NCBI GenBank assembly: GCA_964454265.1
Contig: CAYVXD010000002.1
Coordinates: 1-64,000, forward strand
DNA from: JAUWMI01 sp964454265
Lineage (GTDB): Bacteria > Sumerlaeota > Sumerlaeia > MWCT01 > JAUWMI01
Direction: 5' to 3'
Length of the DNA stretch: 64,000 bases
The position numbers and the translations under genes were made by a program. The notes below the pieces were generated by a model, which did not search any database, was not told the DNA's origin, and saw only the letters and a program-made list of their open reading frames with translations. This document shows, piece by piece, positions 19,231 through 28,642 of this stretch. Position 1 is the first letter of the stretch. The number at the start of each line of letters is the position of its first letter.

Positions 19231-20181
19231 TCAGCTTTCGAACAGGGCGTCAACGTACTCCTGCGGGTCGAAGTCTCGCAGATCCTCGAGTTTTTCGCCT
19301 ACGCCGATCATGACGACCGGTATTTCGAAAAGGTCGCGAATCGCCACCAGGATACCCCCTTTGGCTGTTCCATCGAGTTTCGTCATGACAATACCGGTGA
19401 CAGGAATAGCCTGGCTGAATATTTTGGTCTGGTTGATGGCGTTTTGGCCTGTTGTTGCGTCGAGGATCAGGAGCGATTCGTGCGGGGCGTCGGGAACGAG
19501 TTTTTTTATCACGCGTACCATCTTTTTTAATTCTTCCATGAGATTGATCTTCGTGTGGAGGCGGCCTGCAGTGTCAATAATGACAACGTCAGTGGCTCTG
19601 GCTTTAGCGGAGTTCAGCGCGTCGTAGCATACCGATGCCGGATCAGCACCCATGCTTTGCTTGACGAAGTCGCTGTGAGAGCGCTCGGCCCAGATTTCGA
19701 GCTGCTCGACTGCGGCTGCGCGGAAGGTGTCACCCGCCACAAGCATAACAGATTTGCCCGCATCATAGTAGCGCTTTGCGAGCTTACCAATTGTGGTAGT
19801 CTTGCCAACCCCATTTACCCCGACAACAAAGATGACGGAGGGTTTCGCGGTTGGCGGTGCGAGCGGACGCTCACTCTTACTGACGATGGAGAGCAGCGCC
19901 TGTTTGAAGACCGTGATGAGCATCTGTGGGTCTTTCACGCCGCGAACTGTGGTTTCCTCGCGGATAGTACTGATGATCTTGGCTGTGGTTGACACGCCGA
20001 CATCGGCCTGGATAAGAATCTCCTCGATTTCTGACAGTAGATCCTCGTCAATCTTGCCGCGAAGCGCAACCAGCGTTTTCACCCGGTCAATCACACTGTG
20101 CTTGGTTTTTGCAAGGCGCTCTTTCAGGCGTGCGAAGAGCCCCTTTTTCTCCGGCGGCTGATTTGTATTGCGTTTTGACAT
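19231..20181 (-). CDS. ftsY: Signal recognition particle receptor FtsY
   Basis: 316 aa SRP-type GTPase that docks ribosome-SRP complexes at the inner membrane. G motifs are intact: GVNGVGKTTTIGKLAK, DTFRAAAVEQL, DTAGRLHTK and TKLDGTAKGG. Only a short basic N-terminal stretch precedes the NG domain, so the acidic A domain of E. coli FtsY is missing, as in many bacteria. I use the ATG at 20181; a TTG three codons upstream has no better ribosome site. Convergent with the 17949 gene. Confidence 0.96.
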   Translation of the reverse strand: MSKRNTNQPPEKKGLFARLKERLAKTKHSVIDRVKTLVALRGKIDEDLLSEIEEILIQADVGVSTTAKIISTIREETTVRGVKDPQMLITVFKQALLSIVSKSERPLAPPTAKPSVIFVVGVNGVGKTTTIGKLAKRYYDAGKSVMLVAGDTFRAAAVEQLEIWAERSHSDFVKQSMGADPASVCYDALNSAKARATDVVIIDTAGRLHTKINLMEELKKMVRVIKKLVPDAPHESLLILDATTGQNAINQTKIFSQAIPVTGIVMTKLDGTAKGGILVAIRDLFEIPVVMIGVGEKLEDLRDFDPQEYVDALFES

Positions 20182-20377
20182 TTTTGGCAAGTGCGATTCG
20201 TGAATTTCACGGGCTAAAGGAAACAGACACGCTCTTACGCAGATTGTGGCTGATGTTCAAGCGAAAATTTACCTGTTATACCGGTTGAGACTCGACTTAG
20301 TACAGCGCAGGGGGTGCAGAGTTGCCAGAGGCTAATTCGCGACGAGGTGGCATGCGCTGCGAGAACCACAGGCCATC

Positions 20378-22063
20378 CTACTCTTTTTTGAAAATCTGAA
20401 AGGCAATATGTGTACGTGGCTTCGATGTGTACGATGGAAAGAAGACTTCATATACGGGTGTCTTGCTTTTGAGCTCTTGAGGGTATAAAACGACCAGCGA
20501 GTTGGATGAGATTTGCGGCCAAAAGCGTTCCATGTCGAGGCCAGGGGGCATGAAGACATACGGGAGTGAACGAAAGCCATCGGCTTTTACATGAGCCGGT
20601 TGTATCTTTTCGTAAAAGAGCACAAGGTACGGGGCAAAGGTGATATAGCCGGAGAGGTAAATCTGCACAGGAGGAGGGGAATGGTGCCGTGTATATTCGA
20701 GGGCCTCCTTTACTCCATACTGCCAATCTGGTGCCGAGTAGATGGGATAGAGGACAAAGAGGTTGAAGACGAACAGAAGCACCGCAATACAGGCGACAAT
20801 TACGAGACAAAGGAGGACTGTGCGCGCCACACGGTTGACATGAGGAACCGCTGGACGATTCGCCTGGTCAGGGGGACTAAGCCACTTGAGGACAGTATGA
20901 ATGCCCATCGCTGTGATTAACTGGAGCATGGGAAGCGCGACGATTGAGCGCAGCGCATGAGGTACTCCCTCGTGCGTCAGGCTTGCTCCGACAGGGAACA
21001 GGAGAAACCAGCCGAGCAAGAGGAGGTCTGCCTGCGTGCGGCGCTTGGCGAGCCGAATCAGGCCAATTATCAGAAATGGCGCTTCAAAGAGGTAGAGTAC
21101 GCCAAAGCTGGTAAGCAGAAGACCGACGGATTTGGGATTCAGATGAAATGGTACGCCCAGTACGTGCATGGCCGCTAAACTCTGGACACTGTGGCGTGTC
21201 AGCTCATCGCCTTTGAAAAACAGAAAGAGGGGTGAGTAGTGTTCGATATAATTACGGAGAAACAGGAGCAGGGTTTTATACCATGGGAGATTGAGAGTAA
21301 GAATCGAAATTCGCTCAAACCGCGAACCTCCCTGTGCACTGAGTGTGAACAGGAGGATCGGAACAGCCAGGATCAAGAACAGGCCTAGGCTGCCCAGGGC
21401 CCATGGCCGCGCCTCGCCGAGCCTTCGCCGGTATACAAGACAGAGCAGGAGCAGAAAGATCGGGATAAACAGGCGAGCCACCGCATAGGCGTAAAAGGAA
21501 ATGCCAAATACTAAAGCGGCGAGTAACCAATAGCGGGGTTTCTGCTCAATGCCCTTGAGAAAACAGAGCAGGGCTATTGTGAGAAACAGCGGCACTAGGA
21601 TTCCCTGCAGGGCCCAGCGGCTGAAGAGCACGTGCCAGGGTGAAATCGCAAGGAGCAGACTGGCAATGAGAGCCAGGCGTGTGTTGTTCCAGAGCCGCTT
21701 TGCGAGGAAGAAGGTGAGGAGCACGGTCAGGATACCGGCAAGGGCAGCTGGCGCCCGGGTGGCGAATACGGTCAGGCCAAAGAGTGCCACGAAGGAGACG
21801 TCAAGATATTGGTAAATGGCGGATGTATACACGCCAAACACATTGCAAAAAAGCGGGAGAGGTTGAAAGCAGACACGCGATCCTGTGGGGAATGTTTCAA
21901 AGTAGATATAGCCGCCGGTTTTCAGGAGCGAGTAGGCAGTGTAGCCCTTTTCAGCTTCATCGCGAAAGAGAGCTGGCGGATTGGAACCGAGGGAATAAAG
22001 ACGTAGAATAGCTGCGAGCGCAATAATGAGAACAAGCAAATAAACTGGTGATCTGTGGTTCAT
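20378..22063 (-). CDS. GT-C glycosyltransferase (ArnT/PMT-like, GT39/83)
   Basis: 561 aa, about 11-12 membrane helices. The first periplasmic loop has ALFRDEAEKG, the acidic motif of polyprenyl-phosphate-sugar-dependent GT-C enzymes. Probably transfers a sugar from a lipid carrier to protein or lipid on the periplasmic side. Start at 22063 is set by GGAG 8 nt ahead; a longer frame lacks a site. Upstream of the GHL10 gene on the same strand. Acceptor cannot be deduced. Confidence 0.85.
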   Translation of the reverse strand: MNHRSPVYLLVLIIALAAILRLYSLGSNPPALFRDEAEKGYTAYSLLKTGGYIYFETFPTGSRVCFQPLPLFCNVFGVYTSAIYQYLDVSFVALFGLTVFATRAPAALAGILTVLLTFFLAKRLWNNTRLALIASLLLAISPWHVLFSRWALQGILVPLFLTIALLCFLKGIEQKPRYWLLAALVFGISFYAYAVARLFIPIFLLLLCLVYRRRLGEARPWALGSLGLFLILAVPILLFTLSAQGGSRFERISILTLNLPWYKTLLLFLRNYIEHYSPLFLFFKGDELTRHSVQSLAAMHVLGVPFHLNPKSVGLLLTSFGVLYLFEAPFLIIGLIRLAKRRTQADLLLLGWFLLFPVGASLTHEGVPHALRSIVALPMLQLITAMGIHTVLKWLSPPDQANRPAVPHVNRVARTVLLCLVIVACIAVLLFVFNLFVLYPIYSAPDWQYGVKEALEYTRHHSPPPVQIYLSGYITFAPYLVLFYEKIQPAHVKADGFRSLPYVFMPPGLDMERFWPQISSNSLVVLYPQELKSKTPVYEVFFPSYTSKPRTHIAFQIFKKE

Positions 22064-22177
22064 TTCTTGCTCCAGGTGATCTTTTCCGCTTAAATGCAAT
22101 AGATTTTTCCCTAGGGACTATTCCCTGGTAATGCACCAAGCTCTTTCAAGTATGGTTCGGGTGAACATATAATTGGA

Positions 22178-22205
22178 GCGTGGCACGGCCATCCTGGCCG
22201 TGAGT
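22178..22205. repeat. Dispersed palindrome GTGGCACGGCCATCCTGGCCGTG-type
   Basis: CACGGCC-ATCCT-GGCCGTG forms a perfect 7-bp hairpin between two genes. Similar in style to the palindromes at 47079 and 31904. Confidence 0.5.
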
Positions 22206-22258
22206 TATCGAATTCATTCGGCCAGCATGATGTCTCATACATACATAAGCAAACGGGG

Positions 22259-23380
22259 CTATTTTGTCAACGGGCGAAAAAGCGGGAGTGCTGGATTGCT
22301 AAACGGGCCGGACCTCAGAAACGGAAGGTCGTCTGCAATAGCGCCTGAGTACCAGATGGCGATACCCTGACATTGGTATCTGCGTGCGATGGTGATCTGG
22401 TGCACCAGAGACTCAGGTTTTACGTCGTCTGCATTAAGCCCGCAAATGATTTTTGCCTGTGGGCCCACTGCCTGCCGAATAATCTTTAAATTCGCATCCA
22501 GCTGACCGGCTTGATAGAGCATTGGAGCCGCTGCGTCAATGTGGCCGTTACGAAGCCAGCTATACCACCCCTGGCCTTTAGAATCTATCTCTCCGGGAGG
22601 AACTACTGCGGAGGTAATCGTGATCCCGGGACGCGCGGAGCGCAGCTGTTTTGCAAGTCCGGCGATAAATCGCTCGGTCTGACGCTTTCGCCAGTAGTCC
22701 CATATTTTGCGCGCACTGGATTCCGGCGGAAAGGCTCGTAATTCAAGCCCCGTATCTTTTCGAAATTGCTCCTTGCAGTATGAGCAAAAGCAGAACTCCT
22801 CAGTAGGGTATCGAATGCGGTCGAGATTTATGCCGTCAAATGAGTTGAGCTGGATTGCTTCCAGAAAGATATTAGTCAGAAGCACGTGGGATTTGGGATT
22901 GGAAGGGCAGAGCGAATAGAAGTCCCCCCACTGGTCTCGATGAAGATATAGATCTCCTGCCTGGTTGATTGCGGTCAGTTGGGGGAATTTGTCCAGCAGA
23001 ACGCCACGGCTTGTTGTTTTTCGGGCATCAGGAGTGTGAAAGGCATAGAAGCCGTATTCCATCCACGCCTCAGCGCACATGCCCCGTTTGTGAGTCTCTC
23101 CAATCAGCCATGACAGGATATTTTTCTCCTTCATCTCCGGATATTGAGGAAGGTGCTGGCTATTGGGATAGGCAACGTATCCGCGGAAATACGTTGCCAC
23201 GTAAATGGTGTTAAAGTTGGCGTCATGCAGACCGTTGAGGAGTTGAGTGAGATGGGCCTGTCCTTTGAACAGATCGGACTTATCAACCCAGACTGCACGG
23301 GTTTCAGTGGTGGCGGTTTGCGCCACGGCAAGCAACGGAATTCCAAAGAGAATGATGAAAGCGAAAACAAGTCGTTTCAT
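22259..23380 (-). CDS. Exported GHL10-type glycoside hydrolase-like protein (DUF187)
   Basis: 373 aa. Signal peptide MKRLVFAFIILFGIPLLAVA supports the start at 23380 over an upstream one. The TIM-barrel family marks are TRAVWVDKSD, FNTIYVATYFRG, a central FDGINLDRIRYP and YSLCPSNP. The family is predicted to cleave peptidoglycan- or polysaccharide-like glycans. CFCSYCKEQF adds a small Cys cluster after the DRIRYP strand. Neighbours on both sides are envelope genes. Confidence 0.85.
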   Translation of the reverse strand: MKRLVFAFIILFGIPLLAVAQTATTETRAVWVDKSDLFKGQAHLTQLLNGLHDANFNTIYVATYFRGYVAYPNSQHLPQYPEMKEKNILSWLIGETHKRGMCAEAWMEYGFYAFHTPDARKTTSRGVLLDKFPQLTAINQAGDLYLHRDQWGDFYSLCPSNPKSHVLLTNIFLEAIQLNSFDGINLDRIRYPTEEFCFCSYCKEQFRKDTGLELRAFPPESSARKIWDYWRKRQTERFIAGLAKQLRSARPGITITSAVVPPGEIDSKGQGWYSWLRNGHIDAAAPMLYQAGQLDANLKIIRQAVGPQAKIICGLNADDVKPESLVHQITIARRYQCQGIAIWYSGAIADDLPFLRSGPFSNPALPLFRPLTK

Positions 23381-23439
23381 GGCGTTATTGCTTTCCGTTC
23401 TGGTTGATAGTAGGGGTGTTCGGCAGAACGCCCTTACTT

Positions 23440-24333
23440 TCAATCACCTTGCATACGGTCGTTTTCTAAACAGACAGCGTAGAGTTCACACCGCTGGCAG
23501 ACGGTTGAGTTCTTCTTTGCGGGACAAAGTTTTAGAATGCCCAGGCGGCATAGAGCGAAGTCGTACTTTACCGGATCCATGGGATCGAACCGTGTCAGTG
23601 CCCGAGTGACCTCGATGGCCGTTTTCATGGTTGCGTTTGTTCGCGTAGTCAGGCCAAGTCGCCTGGAGATGCGCGAAAGATGGATGTCGAGCGGTATAAT
23701 GAGGCGGTCCGGCGGAATTTCCGGCCACAGGCCCAGGTCAATGTGATCCTGTGCCCGCACCACCCAGCGCAGGAACAACAATGGCCGTTTACAGGCGCTG
23801 CCGCCTGCTGGTGAAGGGAATAAGAAGCGGACAGGGGCCCGTCTGGGAATCTCTCGCTGGTGTGGAAAGTAGGGTGAAGCGTCGAGGTGCCAAAGGTTGG
23901 CAGCAAACCGCTCAAGGCTGGGCAGAATGTTTGGCTCCTGCGGCTGATAACATGAGAGAAAGAACTGTTTGATGGAGCCTGACTGGCGGAGAACTTGATG
24001 CAGTAGAAAGATAAGGCAGGCAATATCGCGGCCAGTGTTAAAACGATGCTTGAAGCCCTCGAACAATCGGTTGTGGCGCGCCGGAGAGAAATTGTAGACA
24101 AAGTCGTAGGGATGGCCATTCATGATTCCGAGAATGTGCAGGAGACTCTTGCGAATGACCTGCACGCTCCCATATGCCAGGCATGTTGATAGAAATGCTA
24201 CAATCTCCTGATCTGCTTTCGCTCTATACTGATGGGGGAATTCAAGAGGATCAGAGTAAAGATATTCCGGGCGATGGTAGTTGCGATACAGGCGGTCGAG
24301 GAAATTTTGTAGTGATGCGGGTGATGTGCTCAA
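23440..24333 (-). CDS. TIGR02757 / DUF2400 family protein
   Basis: 297 aa. Family landmarks: DPLEFPHQYRAKADQEIVAFLSTCLAYGSV, a MFLRW-like LLFLRWVVR, LIIPLDIHLSRISRRLGL, and a Cys-rich end CPAKKNSTVCQRCELYAVC resembling the iron-sulfur loop of endonuclease III relatives. Biochemical role not established. Start overlaps the waaA stop (4 bp), so it is translationally coupled to LPS core synthesis. Confidence 0.88.
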   Translation of the reverse strand: MSTSPASLQNFLDRLYRNYHRPEYLYSDPLEFPHQYRAKADQEIVAFLSTCLAYGSVQVIRKSLLHILGIMNGHPYDFVYNFSPARHNRLFEGFKHRFNTGRDIACLIFLLHQVLRQSGSIKQFFLSCYQPQEPNILPSLERFAANLWHLDASPYFPHQREIPRRAPVRFLFPSPAGGSACKRPLLFLRWVVRAQDHIDLGLWPEIPPDRLIIPLDIHLSRISRRLGLTTRTNATMKTAIEVTRALTRFDPMDPVKYDFALCRLGILKLCPAKKNSTVCQRCELYAVCLENDRMQGD

Positions 24334-25637
24334 CAGGCAGCTCCGGTCATTGTGGGTGCACGATCAAGAATATTTTTGATAATCTCAGCGCTTCGCCTGG
24401 CACTTCCTTTGTTTCGTTCAACTGCTTGCACTGCTTGCTGGCCAATCTCGTGTCGGCGGGTTTCGTTTTCCAGTAGCTCGGTGATAGTGGGAACAAGGGC
24501 GTTTGCGGTGATTTGCAGGCCTCCTCCAGTTTGGTTCATAATCTCCGTGATTTCTGGCTGATTGTGCATATGGGGGCCATAGAGGACAGGGATGCGATGA
24601 ATTGCGGCCTCTAGCAAGTTGTGTCCGCCAATGGGAACGAAGCTGCCGCCAACGATGGCCAGCGATCCAACCCCGTATACATTGGCGAGCTCGCCCATTA
24701 CATCCAGCAGCAGCACGTCAGGATTTGTGGCTGCAGGTTTGCTAGCTCGCGAAACACTCAGTCCCTTTGCCGTAGCCAGGCGGTAGGCTTCATCGAAGCG
24801 CTCAGGGTGACGAGGAGCCAGAACGAGGTGGAGAGATGGAAACCGGGATTTCAGCGTGCAAAACGCACTGAGGATAAGCTCCTCCTCGCCCGGATGAGTG
24901 CTGCCAGCGACTATAATGGGATCTGTTGGTGCGATTGTCCACTGGTGCAGGATGGTCTGTCTGGCCTCGGGGCTTAAGGGAGCACCGGGCGAGTCGAATT
25001 TGCAATTTCCGGTAACGAATACTCTGTCCCGGCTGCCGCAGAGTGTTGCCATGCGTTCGGCATCCGCAGTGGTCTGCATAAGAAAGGCCTGTACACCGTC
25101 AAGCGGCCGCTTGAACAGGAATTTGAATCGCTTGTAAAGACGAAAAGACCTAGGTGAAAGCTTTCCGTTTGCCAGGAAGATTCTAACTCCGCGGTCGCGT
25201 GCCAGCATGAGAAAGTTGGGCCAAAGCTCAGTCTCCATCATGATGAATAGGGTTGGGCGGAAGTGATCGAGAAACTTGCGTACGATCCAGGAGGCATCCA
25301 GGGGGTAGTAAGTTATCGTGTCGGCCATGGTGAGGGATTTCTGCGCCTTTTGCTGGCCTGTTTCAGTGATAGTAGATGCGATGACTCGGGCGTCCGGGAA
25401 CGTGCGCTTGAGTTCGGGGATCAGCGCTGCTGCGGCCACCACTTCGCCGACCGAGACCGCGTGGACCCAAATACGCTCACCTCCATTATAGCGTGGCGAT
25501 GGCGTCAGATCAAGCTGTTTGCCAAGCATTCCCTTCAGGCTGTTTCGATATTTCTTTTTCATCATGATTTTGTATGCAACAGAAGGGAGCACAAAGGGCG
25601 AAGCCAGCAGGTAGAGGATGTTCACGAATTGGATCAT
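24330..25637 (-). CDS. waaA: 3-deoxy-D-manno-octulosonic acid (Kdo) transferase
   Basis: 435 aa GT-B enzyme adding Kdo to lipid A precursor at the inner membrane. N-terminal membrane anchor, then WVHAVSVGEVVAAAALIPEL, ETELWPNFL, ANGKLSPRSFRLYKRF, VAGSTHPGEEELIL and GGSFVPIGGHNLLEAA, all standard for WaaA/KdtA. Its presence argues for an LPS-bearing outer membrane. Followed by the DUF2400 gene with a 4-bp overlap. Confidence 0.95.
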   Translation of the reverse strand: MIQFVNILYLLASPFVLPSVAYKIMMKKKYRNSLKGMLGKQLDLTPSPRYNGGERIWVHAVSVGEVVAAAALIPELKRTFPDARVIASTITETGQQKAQKSLTMADTITYYPLDASWIVRKFLDHFRPTLFIMMETELWPNFLMLARDRGVRIFLANGKLSPRSFRLYKRFKFLFKRPLDGVQAFLMQTTADAERMATLCGSRDRVFVTGNCKFDSPGAPLSPEARQTILHQWTIAPTDPIIVAGSTHPGEEELILSAFCTLKSRFPSLHLVLAPRHPERFDEAYRLATAKGLSVSRASKPAATNPDVLLLDVMGELANVYGVGSLAIVGGSFVPIGGHNLLEAAIHRIPVLYGPHMHNQPEITEIMNQTGGGLQITANALVPTITELLENETRRHEIGQQAVQAVERNKGSARRSAEIIKNILDRAPTMTGAAC

Positions 25638-25707
25638 AATCTAGTAGCACAGGCATTTCTGCCTGCCTTTTCCATTGATGGGTGTGTGACCACAGCATTC
25701 CGGCCGT

Positions 25708-26148
25708 TCAGTGCGGTATGGAGTCTTTCTGGACGAGTTTGAGCCTGCTGTTCCGGGCAACCTTATCAAGGATACCGTTAATGAAAGAGGGTGAGTCAAT
25801 GTCTCCATAAATTTTGGCAATCTCAATATATTCATTAATGGTGACTTTAGGCGGAATGTCGCCAAAGTGAAGCAACTCGCTGGTGGCGAGGCGAAGGATA
25901 TTCTTGTCAATTAAAGAGAGACGATCAAGGCGCCAGTTGGTGATTACCTTTTGAAGCAATAGATCAATATATGCAAGGTTGAGGAGAGTTTTTTCGAGCA
26001 GTTGAATGGTAAAGTCGCCAGGCTGGGGCTTTTTCTTCAGCTCAAGACAGGCGAAGTTCTCCAGCGTCTCCTGAAGCGAAAGGGCGGTTATGTCAATTGC
26101 GTAGAGGAGCTGAAGTCCTAATTCTCTGGCCACACGGCGTTGTCCCAT
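25708..26148 (-). CDS. nusB: Transcription antitermination factor NusB
   Basis: 146 aa all-helical protein that binds boxA of rRNA leaders with S10. Family marks: MGQRRVARELGLQLLYAID at the start, LSLIDKNILRLATSELL and PPKVTINEYIEIAKIYG...FINGILDKV at the end. Normal length. Lies between the amidase and waaA on the same strand with short gaps. Confidence 0.95.
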   Translation of the reverse strand: MGQRRVARELGLQLLYAIDITALSLQETLENFACLELKKKPQPGDFTIQLLEKTLLNLAYIDLLLQKVITNWRLDRLSLIDKNILRLATSELLHFGDIPPKVTINEYIEIAKIYGDIDSPSFINGILDKVARNSRLKLVQKDSIPH

Positions 26149-26216
26149 TGTTACCCGACCTGGTGGAACAGTAATAGATGATCAGCGGGCTGCCGGTTTG
26201 CGGCAGCCCTGGCTTA

Positions 26217-27377
26217 TTACATTGCGTATTGGTAAAGCGTAAAGCTCATGTCCTTCTGGGCGAAATAGAGACTTAACCCATTAAAGACTGATCGTGCGAG
26301 ATCAACCTGAAACTTGCGATCCAGCAGATGCTTGACCTCGTTTTGGTTGTTAATGAAGCCACATTCAATGAGCAAAGCAGGCATGTAGTAGTTGACCAGT
26401 ACGCGGAATCGTGCGCTCTTAATCCCTCGATTGTATTTGCGAAAGTAGGCAATGTCCTTCAATGCTGTGCTGACATTATTGCAGACCTCTATGCTTTTGT
26501 TTTTCTCAACTTCGAGCTTATCCTTCAACAGATTTTTAAAGAGCGTTGTGTTTTGTTTGGAGCCGTTGATGTTCAGCTGGCCCTCGTTTTCGAGTTCTTC
26601 CAGATATTTTACCGCAGCATTATCCGATCCTTTTTCGTTCCAGTAGAAGAGTTCAATTCCCTGGGCCCGTGTGGCTTCGTAGCCTCGCGTGGCATTACAG
26701 TGGATGCTGATAAAGACGTCGCCTCTATGGCGTTCTGCAAATGCGATGCGCTCCGTCAGTGTCATGTCCTTATCGCGTGTGCGCGTGAGAATGGCAGTCA
26801 TGTTTGGCGACGAATCAATCACCTCTTTCAGAACCTTTGCAATCACAAGGTTCACGTCCTTTTCCCAGATATAGCGTCCGTTAACTTTCCGGCTTGAACG
26901 TGCGCCTTTGGAGTCTCCTCCATGACCGGGATCAATGATGACTACCTTTTTAGGGGTAAGCCGGGCGGATCCGTTCTGCCCGGCAATATCTACTGTGAGG
27001 GCCGGCGGAGTGTCTGTTGAGCGGACCACGTACTGAGCTGGAGAACACAGATAGAATATCAGGCGAACAATGTGAGACTGCGGATAGCTAACCACTCTGA
27101 CGCTTTTGACCCGTGCATCGTGCAGCTCAAAGGTCTGCTCCCGGCAGTAGTTATCCATATTGAGAAGATCAATGTAGAAATACCCACTGTCGCGCAGTGC
27201 ATCTTTTATCTCGTACTGGCTGGGCTTGTTGAGGGAGATGCAAAAGCGGATGCGGTCGGGCAGGCTTTCATAGGTGATGTCATCCAGCTGGCTCCCAAGT
27301 GTTTGAGCCGTGAGGGAGAGCAAGAGAGCGGACAGGAATAGGATTCCAGATTGTCTGCGGGCTGTGGCTTTCATCAT
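26217..27377 (-). CDS. N-acetylmuramoyl-L-alanine amidase with AMIN domain (AmiC-like)
   Basis: 386 aa, signal peptide (ILFLSALLLSLTAQTLGS). AMIN domain at about 35-135 targets the enzyme to septal peptidoglycan; the amidase_3 domain at about 145-375 has VVIIDPGHGG (zinc His), SIHCNA (second His) and LLIECGFINN (catalytic Glu). It cleaves the stem peptide from MurNAc in the periplasm during daughter-cell separation. Confidence 0.93.
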   Translation of the reverse strand: MMKATARRQSGILFLSALLLSLTAQTLGSQLDDITYESLPDRIRFCISLNKPSQYEIKDALRDSGYFYIDLLNMDNYCREQTFELHDARVKSVRVVSYPQSHIVRLIFYLCSPAQYVVRSTDTPPALTVDIAGQNGSARLTPKKVVIIDPGHGGDSKGARSSRKVNGRYIWEKDVNLVIAKVLKEVIDSSPNMTAILTRTRDKDMTLTERIAFAERHRGDVFISIHCNATRGYEATRAQGIELFYWNEKGSDNAAVKYLEELENEGQLNINGSKQNTTLFKNLLKDKLEVEKNKSIEVCNNVSTALKDIAYFRKYNRGIKSARFRVLVNYYMPALLIECGFINNQNEVKHLLDRKFQVDLARSVFNGLSLYFAQKDMSFTLYQYAM

Positions 27378-27457
27378 ACGTTAGCCAGTGCTGGAACGGG
27401 GGCGTCATTTCTTACAGGATATAGAACTCGAGTGACGTGCCATTGCCCCAGTTATTG

Positions 27458-27943
27458 CTACTTTGCCTCTTTTTCCAATGTTGCCAGGTGGTCTTTAACG
27501 GCCTTAATTTCCTCGCTTTGTACAGGGTCCAATAGTTTCAAGTATTCTTCCCACAATTGACCTGCTTTTTGCTTGTTGTTAAGTCGTTCATAACAGAGTG
27601 CCAGGTTGAAAATTGCCCCGGGCATCTCGGGTTTGACCTTAAGTGCTTTTCTAAACCAGTCTTTTGCTTGCTGGTAGTCTTCTTGAGCGGCGGCTACCGT
27701 GCCAAGGTTATAGAAGTCAATTTCGTCTACCGGAACAAATCCTATCTCGTGAAGCCAGTGAATCTTATCCATTGGGTCCAGAGACTGAAACAGGGTGAAT
27801 CCGTATCGTTTATAGGCTTGGTCAAGGTCACGCTTCAGTGCTGTGCGATAGCGCTGAAGTTCGAACTTGTATAAATCCTGCCTCTCAGTTGCCTGAGCAT
27901 TGCGACCTGGCTTCGGCCGGTCCTTGCTGCTTGTTTTACCCAT
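27458..27943 (-). CDS. Small TPR protein
   Basis: 161 aa, GGAG site. Charged N-terminus, then two TPR-like units (YNLGTVAAAQEDYQQAKDWFRKALKVKP and IFNLALCYERLNNKQKAGQLWEEYL). No signal peptide, so probably a cytoplasmic scaffold. Upstream of the amidase on the same strand. No specific function recognised. Confidence 0.8.
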   Translation of the reverse strand: MGKTSSKDRPKPGRNAQATERQDLYKFELQRYRTALKRDLDQAYKRYGFTLFQSLDPMDKIHWLHEIGFVPVDEIDFYNLGTVAAAQEDYQQAKDWFRKALKVKPEMPGAIFNLALCYERLNNKQKAGQLWEEYLKLLDPVQSEEIKAVKDHLATLEKEAK

Positions 27944-28177
27944 CCAAAGTCTCCTTTATTAGTGTCTAAAAGAAATTCGAGATACTGATACAGCGTTTCA
28001 CAAAATCTGTCCATCTTTTTTTCGTAGCGGCGGGCTCCGGCTCAAGGGAAGGCGTAATTCGAAAAGAGAATCTCCGGGGCGGTGCGGCAAAAGAGTGCTA
28101 AGGCAAAGTCAACGACCGCCCGAGGGCGTCAGAAGCCCCGGGGGTGCACAAAGCAATAGTTAAGTGCAGAGTGAGCT

Positions 28178-28546
28178 TCACCCGAGAATCTTTTTAAGAA
28201 TGGCCTCAACGCGGGGTGGCTCGAATGGCTTCATTATGTAATCCACTGCTCCGGCCTCCATGGCCTGCTCGACGGAATCCGCGTGAGAGGCTGCTGAAAG
28301 CATGACAATAGGAATGTGGCTGGTGTTCTCGTCTGCTTTCAGCTGTTTGCAGACTTCAAATCCATTGATAACAGGCATCATAATGTCAAGCAAGATTAAG
28401 TCGGGCTTTTCGGCTTTTACTTTGTCCAAGGTATCAAGGCCGTCGTAGGAGGTCACTACATCATAGCCCTTTGATTCAAGATAGAGTTTGATGACGGTCT
28501 TGATATCTTCCTCGTCATCCGCAAGAAGAATCTTTTTCTTTCCCAT
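28178..28546 (-). CDS. Single-domain response regulator (CheY-like)
   Basis: 122 aa receiver with ADDEED acidic pocket, phospho-acceptor Asp in LILLDIMMP, the switch Ser in VMLSAAS and the conserved Lys in YIMKPF. Start at 28546 is set by GGAG. No output domain. Co-directional and 97 bp downstream of the histidine kinase, its likely partner. Confidence 0.93.
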   Translation of the reverse strand: MGKKKILLADDEEDIKTVIKLYLESKGYDVVTSYDGLDTLDKVKAEKPDLILLDIMMPVINGFEVCKQLKADENTSHIPIVMLSAASHADSVEQAMEAGAVDYIMKPFEPPRVEAILKKILG

Positions 28547-28642
28547 AGCTTGACTCCTTTCGTGGCCGGATGGGCAGCTCTGGCTGTCCCATAGGCTCAG
28601 AAGATCATTGGCCACACTTGGGCCCTCTAAGATTAGTCCCTG